Shown here: positions 25,319 through 35,273 of the stretch, piece by piece
Position numbering within the stretch: the stretch's first letter is position 1
Layout: each line of letters starts with the position of its first letter
Assembly: GCF_029958905.1 (NCBI RefSeq)
Contig: NZ_CP124613.1
Span: 496,001-560,000, forward strand
Direction of reading: 5' to 3'
DNA length: 64,000 nucleotides
Source: Vibrio sp. YMD68
GTDB lineage: Bacteria; Pseudomonadota; Gammaproteobacteria; Enterobacterales; Vibrionaceae
Notes under the pieces: model-generated
What the model saw: only the letters and a program-made list of their open reading frames with translations
Told to the model about the DNA's origin: nothing
The model's database searches: none
Made by a program: the position numbers and the translations under genes

Positions 25319-26106
25319 TTCAAATTCCAATAATTTTTTTGGGTTAAAGTAGGAGAGCAATTAACGCTCATCAACTTCGATGTTTTGTTTAATACGCTGA
25401 TGCTTCTTGCATTACTTGGTAAAATATACATAGGTAGCGAATCTCTTGCGTACCAGTTACAAATCGATACACCGTCAGCATCAAAACAGGTTAAGAGCAT
25501 GTACTCATTGGGTAAAGCTGAGAAAGAAATACCCAGCGAGAGACAGGTGGCATAAGAGTCAACGGGTAGGTCTCCGCTGATTGAAGCATCTGGTTGAAGC
25601 GTTCCATAAAGGATGTTGCCTATAGACTCCATTTTTCCTGGTGTGTTTTCTTTTACATACTCCATCGTCGCATAGACCGTTGACTCGTCAATGATGATGC
25701 TGATATTGTCCGCCGATTCTACTGCTTTAATAAACCGCACTGTCAGTTCATCTGGAGAGCCTTCTGAGACCTCAGCCTTATAAGCCAGTGGCATTTTAGC
25801 GATAGCAAAAAGATCACCGTCGATATCATACAAGCCGCCTTCTCGGATAAAGAACCCTCCCTTATCAATCGGAATCGTCATCTGCATCAAAACCTGATGG
25901 TTTGCATCACCGATAACATCGAAATGTTCGATAACGCCACGGTAACACTCATTTTTTAGCTCAGTCTCTTCTCCTGTCGGCTCATAATGAGCACCATTAC
26001 CATCACCAACCGCCATTTCTACTAGCTCTATAACGGTCTGATTTGCGATGGCATCAGCCAGTTTAGCTGCGCCAACGTCAGTCAATTTGCAATAAAATGT
26101 CGCCAT
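25315..26106 (-). CDS. Phage tail fibre protein (H-like)
   Basis: 263 residues. The N-terminal 150 match the P2 gpH baseplate-attachment region (ATFYCKLTDVGAAKLADAIA, then VEMAVGDGNGAHYEPTG and PIDKGGFFIREGGLYDIDGD). The C-terminal ~100 residues are unlike known fibres to my eye and should determine host binding. It is short for a fibre, so the receptor-binding part is compact. Confidence 0.85.
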   Translation of the reverse strand: MATFYCKLTDVGAAKLADAIANQTVIELVEMAVGDGNGAHYEPTGEETELKNECYRGVIEHFDVIGDANHQVLMQMTIPIDKGGFFIREGGLYDIDGDLFAIAKMPLAYKAEVSEGSPDELTVRFIKAVESADNISIIIDESTVYATMEYVKENTPGKMESIGNILYGTLQPDASISGDLPVDSYATCLSLGISFSALPNEYMLLTCFDADGVSICNWYARDSLPMYILPSNARSISVLNKTSKLMSVNCSPTLTQKNYWNLK

Positions 26107-26729
26107 TATCCGCTTACCTGTATTACTCTTCGCATTTCAAATAAGGCGGCAATTTTTATTTCGCCGCTCACGTTCGGTTTGTTAGTTAACGCAGCATCTT
26201 TAATCGTTAATACACGGGTTTGGTGAGCTAATAGTCCTAAGGAAATTTTTCCACGGCTTAGCACAGCGTAGGACAAAGCCACAATATGACTGCGTAGATT
26301 TTTTGTGTTGTTGATGAGGCGATAGATCTGCTGCTTTGTGTCTTGATCTAGCGTATCATCAGTGACGTTGACATCAGCTCGAAATGTAAATGGGGGACCT
26401 TTGGGCTCCTCCTCCCACCATTCGATGATTTGTACAGGCCTATCAACCGCTAGAAGTGCTGACTCCAAGGCTGCGCGCGTTCCCTTAATTCGATTAATCC
26501 ATGGTAACGAGGCGACATACTGACGTTTTTGTGACTCACTCCACTCATCATCCCACTCTCTCGCACGCATCGCCCACGCTAACCAGGGCAGCCAATCAAT
26601 GGGACAATTCCATGGATCCCAAAGCGATTTCACATCCGATATAGGGACATCCTCAATCGCGGCCATCGCCTTATCTAAAGCGTGAAGCAAACGACTTGCA
26701 TGAGGGGGAAGCAGACTTTGACGGCTCAT
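26106..26729 (-). CDS. I: Phage tail protein I
   Basis: 207 residues, P2 gpI baseplate wedge family: SLLPPHASRLLHALDKAMAA and CPIDWLPWLAWAMRAREWDD. ATG 26729 overlaps the gpJ stop as ATGA. Confidence 0.9.
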   Translation of the reverse strand: MSRQSLLPPHASRLLHALDKAMAAIEDVPISDVKSLWDPWNCPIDWLPWLAWAMRAREWDDEWSESQKRQYVASLPWINRIKGTRAALESALLAVDRPVQIIEWWEEEPKGPPFTFRADVNVTDDTLDQDTKQQIYRLINNTKNLRSHIVALSYAVLSRGKISLGLLAHQTRVLTIKDAALTNKPNVSGEIKIAALFEMRRVIQVSG

Positions 26730-27877
26730 GTCAATCGCTCCCATTGTTTTTGCTCACCGTTGTATACAAGATATACATATTGATTTGGCAACAAAGAGTA
26801 AGCTTGGATGTTGCCAACTGTAGAAACGAGCTGCCAACCAAATTGACTCTCATTAGACAGGCGAACTGAAAAACCATGTCGTAACCACGACTGGTGTCCT
26901 GACATATCGATTGACGCAGCACTACCGACATCAACCAACACAAGATTAGTGCGTTCGTCACTTCTATCCAGTGTGTATTGTGTGCTGTTTACTTCACGTC
27001 GCTCATACTCACTATCCGGTGGTGGTTGTCCTTCTTGATAGTACTTAACTTCAATCGCTATCAATTCACATCTTGGGATCTTGCCATCCGATGGCACAAT
27101 ATCGATATCAGGTAGGACACTGGTTACTCGTACAACGCCGGACGTATGTGCGGCTTTTACCAATTGAGATCGAGCAACAATTTGATTAAATAATTCGGTT
27201 TCCTCGACATAGTCAGTAACTCGCTTTAGCGCTGCTTCGCGCACGATGTCTAACGATGCCCCTTTTTGCACTTCTAAATCCAGTAACACGGCGTAGTCTA
27301 CAATTTGAGCCGCAACCGCAAACACGCTATCGGTCAACGGTCGACGCTCTTTATCGGATAGGTAGTCTGAGACAATATCAAGCAGCTCTTGCGTGGGAAT
27401 ACCATCGCCTTCTGTCGATAGAATCGCGACATGCACCACTCCTGGTTCAGGAGAAAAGGCGGACGCACTTGCTACGCGCACATCAGCACTTAATGCATGA
27501 AACACATATGCTTCTTCTGGACCTGCAGTACTAAACCCTTCTGGTGATAACAGTAGACGCTCTCGATAGCGATCATCATCTTCTGACTCTAAACGCCATA
27601 CCTTGTAGTACGTGATGCCTATCAGATCCAAAGCCGCGCCACTGGCTTTTGTGATGAACAACTCTTCAGATTGGCGGTCGAAATCCTCACGTAAGATAAG
27701 CTCGCGGTACGCACCGGCATTCGTCACCCAACTAGCAGGATTGCTGTCCGACTCATCCAGTTCAATGCCTTCTTCTTGCTGAATATATTGATAACGTTGC
27801 GCTTTAATCTCGTCTAAGCTCAACGTATTAAAAAAAGGGGGACTAGGGTATTGGCTCAAATCGATTAAATCTTTCAT
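26726..27877 (-). CDS. J: Phage baseplate assembly protein J
   Basis: 383 residues, gpJ/gp47-like baseplate wedge: MKDLIDLSQYPSPPFFNTLS, SGAALDLIGITYYKVWRLES, RYRERLLLSPEGFSTAGPEE. Starts at 27877 as ATGA with the W stop codon. The C-terminal ~100 residues (from YYQEGQPPPDSEYE) look like an added domain with a Trp/Gly-rich end not seen in short gpJ. Confidence 0.9.
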   Translation of the reverse strand: MKDLIDLSQYPSPPFFNTLSLDEIKAQRYQYIQQEEGIELDESDSNPASWVTNAGAYRELILREDFDRQSEELFITKASGAALDLIGITYYKVWRLESEDDDRYRERLLLSPEGFSTAGPEEAYVFHALSADVRVASASAFSPEPGVVHVAILSTEGDGIPTQELLDIVSDYLSDKERRPLTDSVFAVAAQIVDYAVLLDLEVQKGASLDIVREAALKRVTDYVEETELFNQIVARSQLVKAAHTSGVVRVTSVLPDIDIVPSDGKIPRCELIAIEVKYYQEGQPPPDSEYERREVNSTQYTLDRSDERTNLVLVDVGSAASIDMSGHQSWLRHGFSVRLSNESQFGWQLVSTVGNIQAYSLLPNQYVYLVYNGEQKQWERLT

Positions 27878-28215
27878 ATCGTTGTCCCCAATGTGACGAG
27901 TTCTGTGCCTAAATAAGTGCCATCGCATTCGATTTCAACACGATCATTTTCAATCGTAACGATTCGTATGATGGATAACTCAAAATCATCCAAACCATGA
28001 CCGACGTTAGAAACGGCTTCTGCTACCATCATATAAACGCGCATAAACCACGTTGGATCCGAATTTCTGTCCACCTCGTCAACCAAATTACCTCCGTAGC
28101 CTCGCGCGCACACCACCTGACCCTTATACGTGCGCATCACATCATCAAAGCGCTGCTTTAAATAGGGTAATCCGGTGATGATGTCACCTGTGTCTCTGTG
28201 CATACCTATTTTCAT
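27874..28215 (-). CDS. W: Phage baseplate protein W (gp25-like)
   Basis: 113 residues, GPW/gp25 family wedge protein: IGMHRDTGDIITGLPYLKQR, then a PTWFMRVYMMVAEAV helix. The order V-W-J-I is that of P2. Confidence 0.9.
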   Translation of the reverse strand: MKIGMHRDTGDIITGLPYLKQRFDDVMRTYKGQVVCARGYGGNLVDEVDRNSDPTWFMRVYMMVAEAVSNVGHGLDDFELSIIRIVTIENDRVEIECDGTYLGTELVTLGTTI

Positions 28216-28220
28216 ATCGT

Positions 28221-28904
28221 CTACTGCTTCTGGTTTGCTGGGCCTGTTACTGGATTGCCGTTGTTGTGGTCGTGGGTGTTATAAATCTCACGGTCTTCTG
28301 ACATGGTTCGTGTTGGATCGCTGATTGATGCTGCACTCGATAGAGCGCCCATGCTCATCGTCGTCCCGCCGATAAATGCATCACTTTCTATCTCTGCACT
28401 ACCGCCAATCCAGACATTCCCAGTGAGGTTCAAATCCTGCGCGTCAATATTGAATGTGGTGGTCGTCAAGTTGACGCTTTCGGGTATCGTAATCTCTGCC
28501 ACTGCCCCTTCTGGCAGTGTTAAGGTCATTTTTTTACTTTGACGGTGGTAACTCATTAACGCGCCTTCTGACCACTGCGTGAAACACAACTCTGGATCAA
28601 CAGAAGGGGCACCACCTTTAAAATAGGTTGCGGGAACGACCACTCCCATCGTTAAATCGCCATTCGAAATGACACATACAGGCTCACCTACCTCAGGAAA
28701 CCACCACGTTTTTCCATGTTTGCCATTTCGAATTCCGATAGGACTCAGCCATTCCGTGAGCATGGGCTTTTCATCTGAGCCGTAATTCACGATCAAAGCC
28801 GGCTTCTGGGGAGCGATGGCATGAACTCGACCACGGACGAATACCTGACGCATCATTTGCTCGAGCTTTGATAGCCTTTCTAATAGGTTATCAATCACGT
28901 CCAT
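28221..28904 (-). CDS. V: Phage baseplate spike protein V
   Basis: 227 residues, gpV family: an OB-fold (VRGRVHAIAPQKPALIVNYG, EWLSPIGIRNGKHGKTWWFP) and a repetitive beta-helix (about residues 125-205) ending in YNTHDHNNGNPVTGP, where an HxH pair may bind the iron ion found at the P2 spike tip. Confidence 0.9.
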   Translation of the reverse strand: MDVIDNLLERLSKLEQMMRQVFVRGRVHAIAPQKPALIVNYGSDEKPMLTEWLSPIGIRNGKHGKTWWFPEVGEPVCVISNGDLTMGVVVPATYFKGGAPSVDPELCFTQWSEGALMSYHRQSKKMTLTLPEGAVAEITIPESVNLTTTTFNIDAQDLNLTGNVWIGGSAEIESDAFIGGTTMSMGALSSAASISDPTRTMSEDREIYNTHDHNNGNPVTGPANQKQ

Positions 28905-29490
28905 CGGCTAAATCACCCACTTCAATACGCACATGACCCTCACCAATCGAGTCGTAGCTTTCTCGATACTCTGGTGCGGTTTCACCAATCTCTGGCGCGT
29001 CATGTAAGAACGCCTCAACCGCAATCACTTCTCCTGGTGGCCAGTCACTCTCGCCAAGCTGAACAGGCTGATTGAACGTCACGGTCCAAATGCCTAATCC
29101 TTGTTTATCAAAGGCGGGGCTAAAGGCATTTTCAGAACTTTCAAACCGCACCTCATCGAGCCCATCTATGTTCCAGTTGTGACCATGACCTAATACCGAG
29201 ATCTGGTCGGCGATATCTTCTGCCGTCACCGTTCGTTTTTGACGTCGACCTTCATCAGCGATGCAGAAAAACACAATGCGACTCGATACGGCCACTTGAC
29301 CAAAATCGACTTGGTCACTGTTGTTTGGTCGCTTAGCAAGGCTCGCAACAAAAACCGCAGGGCACGTGAACGACACGCGCTTTTCAGCGCCTGATTGAAA
29401 CTGACCTGCGTAACGCTCAACCGTGCGCAGCTCCGGCATTTCAGTCTTGATGCACTCAACAATGCCGTCAATCAGCTCTTTGTTATTCAT
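28891..29490 (-). CDS. Mu gp37-like phage protein
   Basis: About 199 residues (MNNKELIDGIVECIKTEMPE; later FFCIADEGRRQKRTVTAEDI and FEVGD-type end). Resembles the Mu gp37/DUF1834 head-tail connection family by sequence style and position between gpG and the baseplate block. The C-terminal ~45 residues extend beyond the usual length. Confidence 0.6.
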   Translation of the reverse strand: MNNKELIDGIVECIKTEMPELRTVERYAGQFQSGAEKRVSFTCPAVFVASLAKRPNNSDQVDFGQVAVSSRIVFFCIADEGRRQKRTVTAEDIADQISVLGHGHNWNIDGLDEVRFESSENAFSPAFDKQGLGIWTVTFNQPVQLGESDWPPGEVIAVEAFLHDAPEIGETAPEYRESYDSIGEGHVRIEVGDLADGRD

Positions 29491-29932
29491 TGCCAAACCC
29501 TGCAACCATGTATCTCAATGCGATATCACCGAGAATTTGTTCATCACTCTTGTTTAAACCCAGGTACTCACGCGCATCAATGGTGACACTGCGATGTCGA
29601 CCTGCTTTACCACCGAGTTGATGTATCGCTGCATAAACCACATTGCTGCCCCATTCAACACTGCTAGGCAGCGTGTTATGTGTGATGGAATGACGAAGCC
29701 TGCCGCTATCTTGCAGTGTCTTTCCGCCTTCAAGCATGGCTCTGATGCTGGGTATCCACGAGATACCATCAGGGCCGCGCTCAGAGTTAAAACGCAAAAT
29801 GGTTTGGTTCACCATGGCCGCGCCCATTTCATCAAGCATGTCTTGTGGTGACTCCAAGCGCATTAACAGTCCATTTAATGCCTGTTCAATCGGACTTAAA
29901 TCGCCCTGCAAAACCAGTTGCACGCCAGCCAT
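29483..29932 (-). CDS. Phage virion morphogenesis protein (Mu gpG-like)
   Basis: 149 residues, PF05069-type: PIEQALNGLLMRLESPQDML, GISWIPSI, GGKTLQDSGRLRHSITHN, VVYAAIHQLGGKAGR and REYLGL are all clear. Helps join head and tail. The start overlaps the stop of the DUF1320 gene (TGATG). Confidence 0.88.
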   Translation of the reverse strand: MAGVQLVLQGDLSPIEQALNGLLMRLESPQDMLDEMGAAMVNQTILRFNSERGPDGISWIPSIRAMLEGGKTLQDSGRLRHSITHNTLPSSVEWGSNVVYAAIHQLGGKAGRHRSVTIDAREYLGLNKSDEQILGDIALRYMVAGFGNE

Positions 29933-30477
29933 CAGTACGAGCTCCAATCTATGCTGCTGTTCGCTGTATGTGCGACACGCCTGTGGTTGTGATAACGCAC
30001 CTTTTCACTTTGCACGCCTAGCTCGACCTTGCCGACAGCCACATCACTGAGCCATTTACGAGCGGCTTTTGCTCGCTCTTCAATGGTCTCCTGTGATAAC
30101 GAGGCACGACTTGCGATGCGCTCTCTGGCAATGTCACCGACCATTTCCGGCAGCGTGGTTTCTTTCAAAAGTGCCGCTACAAATTGGCCATCTTTCATGC
30201 GGTGGCCATATTGCTTAAGCAAGTAGCCATCGGCTTCACGGCTTGCAGCATTAATCGCCACCTTGATGTTGTCTAACGCTGACTCAGCCGCAGCTAACTC
30301 TTCATCGCTATACTCTGGCTCGATATGAGTTGAAGGCGGCTCTTGGTCAATGAGCGCAACGTAGTAGAGCAAGTCACCCGTAATTAAATCTGGATCATGA
30401 GGTGCACGTGGCTCAGTGATGTCGGCCATGTGGTCGCTACCGTAGAACTCGCACATTTGTGCACCTGTGCAGTACAT
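29932..30477 (-). CDS. DUF1320 (Mu gp36-like) protein
   Basis: 181 residues. MYCTGAQMCEFYGSDHM, ALDNIKVAINAASREADGYL and RERIASRASLSQETIEERAK mark the DUF1320 family of Mu-type phages, probably a head-tail adaptor. Confidence 0.85.
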   Translation of the reverse strand: MYCTGAQMCEFYGSDHMADITEPRAPHDPDLITGDLLYYVALIDQEPPSTHIEPEYSDEELAAAESALDNIKVAINAASREADGYLLKQYGHRMKDGQFVAALLKETTLPEMVGDIARERIASRASLSQETIEERAKAARKWLSDVAVGKVELGVQSEKVRYHNHRRVAHTANSSIDWSSY

Positions 30478-30492
30478 AGACTTTCTCCAGAT

Positions 30493-30876
30493 TTACTCTT
30501 TGTTGAAGCTTTCCCAAGCCTCGTTACGATTAGCAGCCGAGATGGGTTGACCAATGAGTCCTTCTAAAACTTCGGTCTTCGGTGCCCCAGAGCTGATATA
30601 CAACTCTTTGTTGTCTTTATCTAAGGTCGCAAACACCTCGTGTAATTTCTCTGTCAACTCGGGACCACTTAGGGGTAGCTTTTCTTCCGTGTCTGTTGAA
30701 GTGTTATGGACTGATTCAGGCGAAGCCTTAGCATCTAGATGCGGAATGATGAGCGGTGGACGTGAGGTTAAAATCCCGCGTGCCTCTTCATCCGTTAGCT
30801 CTATCACCTCACCCACACGGACGATACCGCCACGTCGAAAAATCTGACCGATCACTTTATAAGGTTTGGTTTTCAT
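30493..30876 (-). CDS. Mu gp35-like phage protein
   Basis: 127 residues: YKVIGQIFRRGGIVRVGEVI with DEEARGIL at the N-terminus, an acidic linker, and a C-terminal NRNEAWESFNKE helix. Position between capsid and gp36 and the two-part layout suit the Mu gp35/HI1506 family. Exact role unknown. Confidence 0.6.
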   Translation of the reverse strand: MKTKPYKVIGQIFRRGGIVRVGEVIELTDEEARGILTSRPPLIIPHLDAKASPESVHNTSTDTEEKLPLSGPELTEKLHEVFATLDKDNKELYISSGAPKTEVLEGLIGQPISAANRNEAWESFNKE

Positions 30877-30911
30877 AGTGTGTTCCTATTACCAAAGGTG
30901 AAGGGGGAGCC

Positions 30912-31853
30912 TTAGCTCGCTCCCATAATGAGAAAACCCGCTTGCATCGAGGTTAGGTATGGTCGACGACTCGTTTCCGTCGGATACAACCAGGCATCAC
31001 AACTTTTATCGAACCATGCCTGCTCAACCACTGGATGACCTTTACGGTTGTAGGTATATCCATACGATGGGTTATCGATGAACGCAGATTCGCCTTGAGG
31101 GACAAACGCCAACACAGTACCGCCAGCCCAAACGTCTGCCATCTCTGATGAATCGTGTGAGGCTGCGTAAACCGATTTACCGACGACCACGGTATCGAGT
31201 TGAAGGTATCGCGCGGCCATCGCTTCGGTGATTGAGTCAGCGTTGGTGTACTTAAACTGGCTTTTCACCACATTGTTGTTACAAAATGCCAACCAGTCTT
31301 CGGGAGAGAAATGCGCGACGTTTCCGTCGATACCACATTTACGACGGATCGCTTCTTTACCGGCATCAAACACTTTTTTAGGATCGACATCTGGGTCAAT
31401 GAACTTACTGCCTGGCGCCAGAGTGACCTGATTCTCAGGCTCATAGTTAGCAGGGTTCATGGCCAGCTCAGCCTGTTGGATCTCCAAAATGAGATCGAGC
31501 TGATACATCACATTATGAGTCGCTCGGATGCCATGAGACTTACCAGGCATTGCGTCGGTTTCGTCAATCCACTCTTTCGGCACTTTGCCATTGAGCTTGT
31601 CGTCCCATAAAGCGATTGGCTCAGAGGCGTAGCCATACTGCATGCTGGCTATTTGTGCTCCAGGAGCACGACGAGTCGCCTCTTTGATATCGACGTGTTT
31701 ACTCTTGTCAAATTTAATGACCTTACCGCCCCGTTTAGGACACTCCACCATAGGAAACAGTACTTTTCCGGTAAAGCCTGGTGTGGCGTAATCTAACGCG
31801 ACTTTAGACAGAACCGGGTCGACGACGCGGGCCTGTTGTGAATTCATAGGCAT
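30912..31853 (-). CDS. Phage major capsid protein
   Basis: 313 residues. VLSKVALDYATPGFTGKVLF, CPKRGGKVIKFDKS, a central HK97-like spine-helix region (YQLDLILEIQQAELAMNPAN) and TNADSITEAMAARYLQLDTV fit major capsid proteins of Mu-like and related phages. AAGGAG is seven bases before ATG 31853. Follows protease/scaffold and decoration genes as expected. Confidence 0.8.
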   Translation of the reverse strand: MPMNSQQARVVDPVLSKVALDYATPGFTGKVLFPMVECPKRGGKVIKFDKSKHVDIKEATRRAPGAQIASMQYGYASEPIALWDDKLNGKVPKEWIDETDAMPGKSHGIRATHNVMYQLDLILEIQQAELAMNPANYEPENQVTLAPGSKFIDPDVDPKKVFDAGKEAIRRKCGIDGNVAHFSPEDWLAFCNNNVVKSQFKYTNADSITEAMAARYLQLDTVVVGKSVYAASHDSSEMADVWAGGTVLAFVPQGESAFIDNPSYGYTYNRKGHPVVEQAWFDKSCDAWLYPTETSRRPYLTSMQAGFLIMGAS

Positions 31854-31888
31854 GTTTTTCTCCTTACTTCAAAATTCGTTCTTGGCCG

Positions 31889-32227
31889 TTACTTGGTCTG
31901 ATAAACCAAGATACGTGGACAGTCGCCAGGCTCAGCATCTTCAAATGCACGACCGACTGCTTTACCAGCGCCGGAAAACTTAACAACGGTTCCACCATCA
32001 CCCACTTCCAACTCATCTCCTTCAGAGAAAGCACCCGACGCATACGCTTGCGTATCACCAGATATAGCCACTGAAACAGGCTCATCTGTGCCATCTGTTC
32101 GGACAACACCCCAAACGTCATCCCCGCTATCCGCTTGGGTTCGATTGACATTCATGAAATAACCCGAGGTCACCTTACCTATACAGGTAAACGTTAAATT
32201 TGTTACTGCTCGCTCTAATCCAGGCAT
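31889..32227 (-). CDS. Probable capsid decoration protein
   Basis: 112 residues, a small beta-rich protein (VTNLTFTCIGKVTSGYFMNV ... GAGKAVGRAFEDAEPGDCPR) like DUF2190-type capsid cement proteins, located between protease and capsid. ATG 32227 lies six bases after AAGGAG. Confidence 0.6.
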   Translation of the reverse strand: MPGLERAVTNLTFTCIGKVTSGYFMNVNRTQADSGDDVWGVVRTDGTDEPVSVAISGDTQAYASGAFSEGDELEVGDGGTVVKFSGAGKAVGRAFEDAEPGDCPRILVYQTK

Positions 32228-32237
32228 CACGGTCTCC

Positions 32238-33398
32238 TTATTCGTCCAGTGCTAACACAGCGTTCACGTACGATGTGCCAGGATGTTGTTTTTGGTACTC
32301 CAAAGCTTTTTGGTGTAGCTTCGCATCGTCTGGATCGACCGCTTCACCGGTTGGCGATTGATACTGAAGTTGACCTTGTGGTGACTCATGGTTTGACTCA
32401 CCGATTGGGACTTGTTTGCCAAAGCTCATCAACAAACGTTTGAGATAGTCACGTGGGGTTTCTTTTTTGGTTTCACCGGCATTACCAACGGAAAACTCAA
32501 ATACACTGGATTCATCCCCTGGTAAGGTCGACATGAATTCCACCATGCCTTTGGCCTGAGCTGGCGTCAGCGCACCACGTTTGAGCGCGTCATCGACCAC
32601 GACTTGGCTCTCTGCGACTCGCTGTTGAAAGCTGGAGGTTTTTAATTGCGCTTTTAATAGAGCATTTTCGTTTTCAAGGCGCTCTTGCTCTTCTTTAGTC
32701 ATGTCAGACTCCTGGTGATTTTCATTATGTCCGGAAGAGAAAGCCGAGCTTGACTCCGGTTCACTTAACAGTTTTTCCGCTTCACGAGAGAGGGTTTCGA
32801 TTTGGTAAGACGGCATGACTTCATTGGCTTTTTCGATGCCGTCTTCTTCAATGATTTGCTCTCTCTGGCCTCTGAAGAGATTCGCGAGGGCATTGAGTGC
32901 CCAACCGATAGAGCGGTGGCTATGGGAGAATTCGAAAGTATCCATGCCTTGCTCAAAAGCCATTGCGTTGTCATCACTTGAAAACTCAATGTCTTTTAGG
33001 CCAGAGACGGCAGGGGCCATCGCACCGAGAAAGCCAACGTGGTTGAGTTTGAAACCGCCTTTTCCATCGGGCTCAATGGAGATAGAGCGTTTACGATAGC
33101 GTTTTTCCTGAACGGCTTTTTCGAACTCAGACACCACATCTTTAAAGCGGCCTTGTAGGACATCACCTTGACGGCGCAGTTGGTGTGTCCAGCCAAACGC
33201 TGGTGCGCAATCTTTAGGGTGTCCGACGACAATTGGCGCAGGGTCTTGCGCGTTATGGTTTGAGACGATTGAATCGAGATCTTCATGGGTGAAGTTTTGA
33301 GTGCGACCCTTAGAGTCGGTTTGCTTACCGGATTTGAACAGGTCAATCCAGCTATCAAAGCCTTTAGATTTATCGGTTGGTTTTGGCATAACACCCAT
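32238..33398 (-). CDS. Phage head maturation protease with scaffold (Mu gpI/Z-like)
   Basis: 386 residues. The N-terminal ~135 form the protease (PIVVGHPKDCAPAFGWTHQL with a histidine typical of the gpI family, RKRSISIEPDGKG with the serine). After an acidic linker comes the coiled-coil scaffold (KEEQERLENENALLKAQLKT, about residues 230-270). A start at 33389 (MPKPTDKSK) is equally possible. First gene of the leftward late block. Confidence 0.85.
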   Translation of the reverse strand: MGVMPKPTDKSKGFDSWIDLFKSGKQTDSKGRTQNFTHEDLDSIVSNHNAQDPAPIVVGHPKDCAPAFGWTHQLRRQGDVLQGRFKDVVSEFEKAVQEKRYRKRSISIEPDGKGGFKLNHVGFLGAMAPAVSGLKDIEFSSDDNAMAFEQGMDTFEFSHSHRSIGWALNALANLFRGQREQIIEEDGIEKANEVMPSYQIETLSREAEKLLSEPESSSAFSSGHNENHQESDMTKEEQERLENENALLKAQLKTSSFQQRVAESQVVVDDALKRGALTPAQAKGMVEFMSTLPGDESSVFEFSVGNAGETKKETPRDYLKRLLMSFGKQVPIGESNHESPQGQLQYQSPTGEAVDPDDAKLHQKALEYQKQHPGTSYVNAVLALDE

Positions 33399-33505
33399 CG
33401 CTTTTTAAAGTGGAATAGAAACGAATTGGGTGTTATTTTGTATTGGCGGTGAGTATTAGTTCAGGCTTTAATAATTGGGTGCTAGCCGTGCTCTCTTTCT
33501 AGACA
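33399..33505. other. Probable promoter region of leftward late block
   Basis: About 110 bp between the repressor terminator and the protease gene. It must hold the leftward late promoter if the tail block is transcribed separately, but I see no convincing -35/-10 pair; activation by a Mor/C-type protein would fit weak elements. Confidence 0.35.
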
Positions 33506-33530
33506 TAAAAAAAGCCAGCCTCCTGGCTGA
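33506..33530 (-). terminator. Terminator of the repressor transcript
   Basis: Stem AGCCAG (33513-33518) / CTGGCT (33523-33528), loop CCTC, with a run of seven to eight A on the plus-strand left, which gives the T-run for leftward transcripts from the repressor. Confidence 0.8.
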
Positions 33531-33733
33531 CTTCTTCAAAATACAAAAACGCGCTGTAAGCGATTCTAAGCGGCTTTCTTCCTTCCTAGCTCCAACGCCT
33601 CAAAAACATTTCTATCTCTTCTCGTAAATGGGCGTTTAATGCCTTAATTTGGACGCCTACACAAAAGAGCCCACGCAAGTGTTGTCGATTTCCTCAACCT
33701 CTCTAACATTGAACCAAAGAAGGGTTGACACGC

Positions 33734-34633
<900 letters not shown>

Positions 34634-34648
34634 ATAACCTCACAAATT

Positions 34649-34703
34649 CACATTTAGATGTTGACGACCCCGTAAATGTGATCAATACTTTTACCGTCAA
34701 CAT
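34649..34703. promoter_or_regulatory. Divergent operator/promoter between repressor and early genes
   Basis: Two nested inverted repeats: CACATTTA (34649-34656) with TAAATGTG (34673-34680), and ATGTTGACG (34658-34666) with CGTCAACAT (34695-34703). TTGACG at 34661-34666 and AATACT at 34684-34689, 17 bp apart, could be the rightward early promoter, so repressor binding would cover it. Confidence 0.65.
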
Positions 34704-34749
34704 ACAAATAATCTCTAATATTCACACATATAACATAAGCGAGGCTGAA

Positions 34750-34983
34750 ATGACATCACAAAGAAAGTCCAGCCGGACATTTAAAACGACACTATCAAAA
34801 ATTTATGACGCTGAACTCACGTTAAAAGACGTCGCTGATGAGGTCGATATGAGCGCGACTCAAGCCTATAACGCCATCAATAAATGGTTTGGTCGCACAG
34901 GCAACCCTAGAGGCAAAACACGCAAGCTGTTTAAGCGCATTGAAGAGATCACAGGTGATCGCATTTATACAGAAGCGGCATGA
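34750..34983 (+). CDS. Ner-like early DNA-binding regulator
   Basis: 77 residues. LTLKDVADEVDMSATQAYNA is a helix-turn-helix, followed by NKWFGRTGNPRGKTRKLFKR. First rightward gene opposite the repressor, the place of Mu ner, which turns down early and repressor promoters. ATG 34750 follows GCGAGGCTGA; an upstream in-frame ATG at 34678 lies in the promoter. Confidence 0.7.
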   Translation: MTSQRKSSRTFKTTLSKIYDAELTLKDVADEVDMSATQAYNAINKWFGRTGNPRGKTRKLFKRIEEITGDRIYTEAA

Positions 34984-35003
34984 GGTGTCGTTAGGAGCTA
35001 GCT

Positions 35004-35273
35004 ATGAACGCTAAGTACATCAAGCATAAATTCAATGTATCAGAGCAAAAAATTAACTTGATTTTAAGTCTCTTAGATCACGATGAACGCCATGCTCTTT
35101 GTCTGCACCTTGTTCTCGAACAGATGAAAGACACTTACCGCAAGCTTGGTGGCACGAAAAAGTTAGGAAAGGGGCACATAAAATACTGCTTTGCTTTACC
35201 TAAGAGTCAACATTTGGAAAAAGCTGACTTTGTGGTTTTCGTGCAAACCCGCGAAAAAGACTTAGAGATATGA
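35004..35273 (+). CDS. Small phage early protein, unknown
   Basis: 89 residues with TAGGAGC before the ATG. A helical N-half (VSEQKINLILSLLDHDERHA) and basic middle (LGGTKKLGKGHIKY); no family recognised. Overlaps the next gene by ATGA. Confidence 0.6.
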   Translation: MNAKYIKHKFNVSEQKINLILSLLDHDERHALCLHLVLEQMKDTYRKLGGTKKLGKGHIKYCFALPKSQHLEKADFVVFVQTREKDLEI

